This document shows, one piece after another, positions 5,121 to 5,483 of a stretch of 5,483 nt of DNA. The translations under genes and the position numbers were made by a program. Below the pieces are notes generated by a model that worked only from the letters and a program-made list of their open reading frames with translations, was not told the origin of the DNA and did no database searches. Numbering within the stretch: the stretch's first letter is position 1; each line of letters opens with the position of its first letter. The DNA lies in the NCBI GenBank assembly GCA_027623615.1, contig JAQBVH010000270.1, positions 1-5,483 of the forward strand, in the 5' to 3' direction. This DNA comes from Planctomycetota bacterium (GTDB lineage: Bacteria; Planctomycetota; UBA1135; GCA-002686595).

Positions 5121-5483
5121 GTGACGACGCTCCAGGGGCAGGTGGCCCTCGTGGCCGGGGCGACCCGCGGCGCAGGACGCGGGATCGCGCGGGCGCTCGG
5201 CGAGGCGGGCGCGACGGTCTACTGCACCGGACGCAGCAGCCGCGCAGGAACGCCCTACGCAGGGCGCCCCGAGACGATCGAGGAGACCGCCGAGCTCGTC
5301 AGCGCCGCCGGCGGCGTCGCCATCGCGCTGCGCGTCGACCATACCGAGGAGGACGCGGTCGAGCACCTCTTCGCGCGCGTGCGCGCGGACCATGGCCGGC
5401 TCGACATCCTGATCAATGACATCTGGGGCGGCGACGCCTTGACGGAGTGGGGCAAGCGCCTCTGGGAGGTCGACGTCGCCACC
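5121..5483 (+). CDS. Short-chain dehydrogenase/reductase, N-terminal 121 residues (runs off the right edge)
   Basis: The frame starts with GTG at 5121 and is open to the window end. It shows a Rossmann fold in order: 'VALVAGATRGAGRGIA' (residues ~8-23, the glycine-rich TGxxxGxG-type motif), 'GATVYCTGRSS' (~31-41, where the Arg-Ser after the second strand favours NADP(H)), 'RPETIEETAELVSAAGG', 'VDHTEEDAVEHLF' (~73-85, the Asp of the adenine-ring site) and 'GRLDILINDIWGGD' (~93-106). The last stands where classical SDRs have NNAG. The NDIWGG variant matches a subgroup of roughly 300-residue SDRs, related to DHRS1-like enzymes, as I recall. The catalytic Ser-Tyr-Lys lies beyond the window. It follows the VOC gene on the same strand after 97 bases, so cotranscription is possible but not shown. 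Substrate unknown. Confidence 0.88.
   Translation, partial: MTTLQGQVALVAGATRGAGRGIARALGEAGATVYCTGRSSRAGTPYAGRPETIEETAELVSAAGGVAIALRVDHTEEDAVEHLFARVRADHGRLDILINDIWGGDALTEWGKRLWEVDVAT

Noticed and set aside
4845..5393. 182-codon minus-strand open frame
   Set aside because: It is antisense to the VOC gene end and the SDR start, both of which have clear family motifs.
1..5483. Defence system, CRISPR array, insertion sequence, tRNA or rRNA
   Set aside because: No tandem repeat-spacer structure, transposase motifs, terminal inverted repeats or tRNA-like cloverleaf was seen on either strand.

Overview
The window is a GC-rich (roughly two-thirds G+C by eye) bacterial segment with six protein genes, two of them cut by the window edges, and no RNA gene, CRISPR array or insertion sequence that I can see. 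The best guess at the host is a member of the Planctomycetota, probably a deep-branching lineage. The reason is that two separate secreted proteins (minus strand, 1-1694 and 3387-4445) end in the same kind of Cys/PNSTG C-terminal module. I recall that module, with its 'FQAWYRD...SNTTDAVAVTF' ending, from many large exported planctomycete proteins. That attribution is from memory and was not searched.

Layout. (1) 1-1694, minus strand: an exported six-blade kelch propeller followed by a beta-rich domain and the C-terminal module. A single-base frameshift near 763-770 splits it into two reading frames, and its 3' end lies outside the window. (2) 1695-1990: a 296-base divergent intergenic region with several short perfect dyads. 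(3) 1991-2698 and 2718-3371, plus strand, 19 bases apart: a four-helix membrane protein of unknown function, then a short lipoprotein with four PQQ-type propeller blades that looks C-terminally truncated. (4) 3387-4445, minus strand, convergent with the lipoprotein gene: an exported DNRLRE-domain protein with the same C-terminal module as the kelch protein. (5) 4446-4618: a second divergent spacer. (6) 4619-5023, plus strand: a VOC/glyoxalase-fold enzyme. (7) 5121 to the right edge, plus strand: an NAD(P)-dependent short-chain dehydrogenase, N-terminal 121 residues only.

How the parts fit. Four of the six genes encode envelope or secreted products (kelch, membrane protein, PQQ-like lipoprotein, DNRLRE protein), so the left three-quarters of the window is an envelope or extracellular gene neighbourhood. 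The VOC and SDR genes are ordinary cytoplasmic accessory enzymes and share no obvious pathway with the rest. I see no defence system, secondary-metabolite cluster or mobile element. The observations most worth following up are the broken kelch gene, the C-terminal module shared by two otherwise unrelated secreted proteins, and the unusually short propeller lipoprotein.
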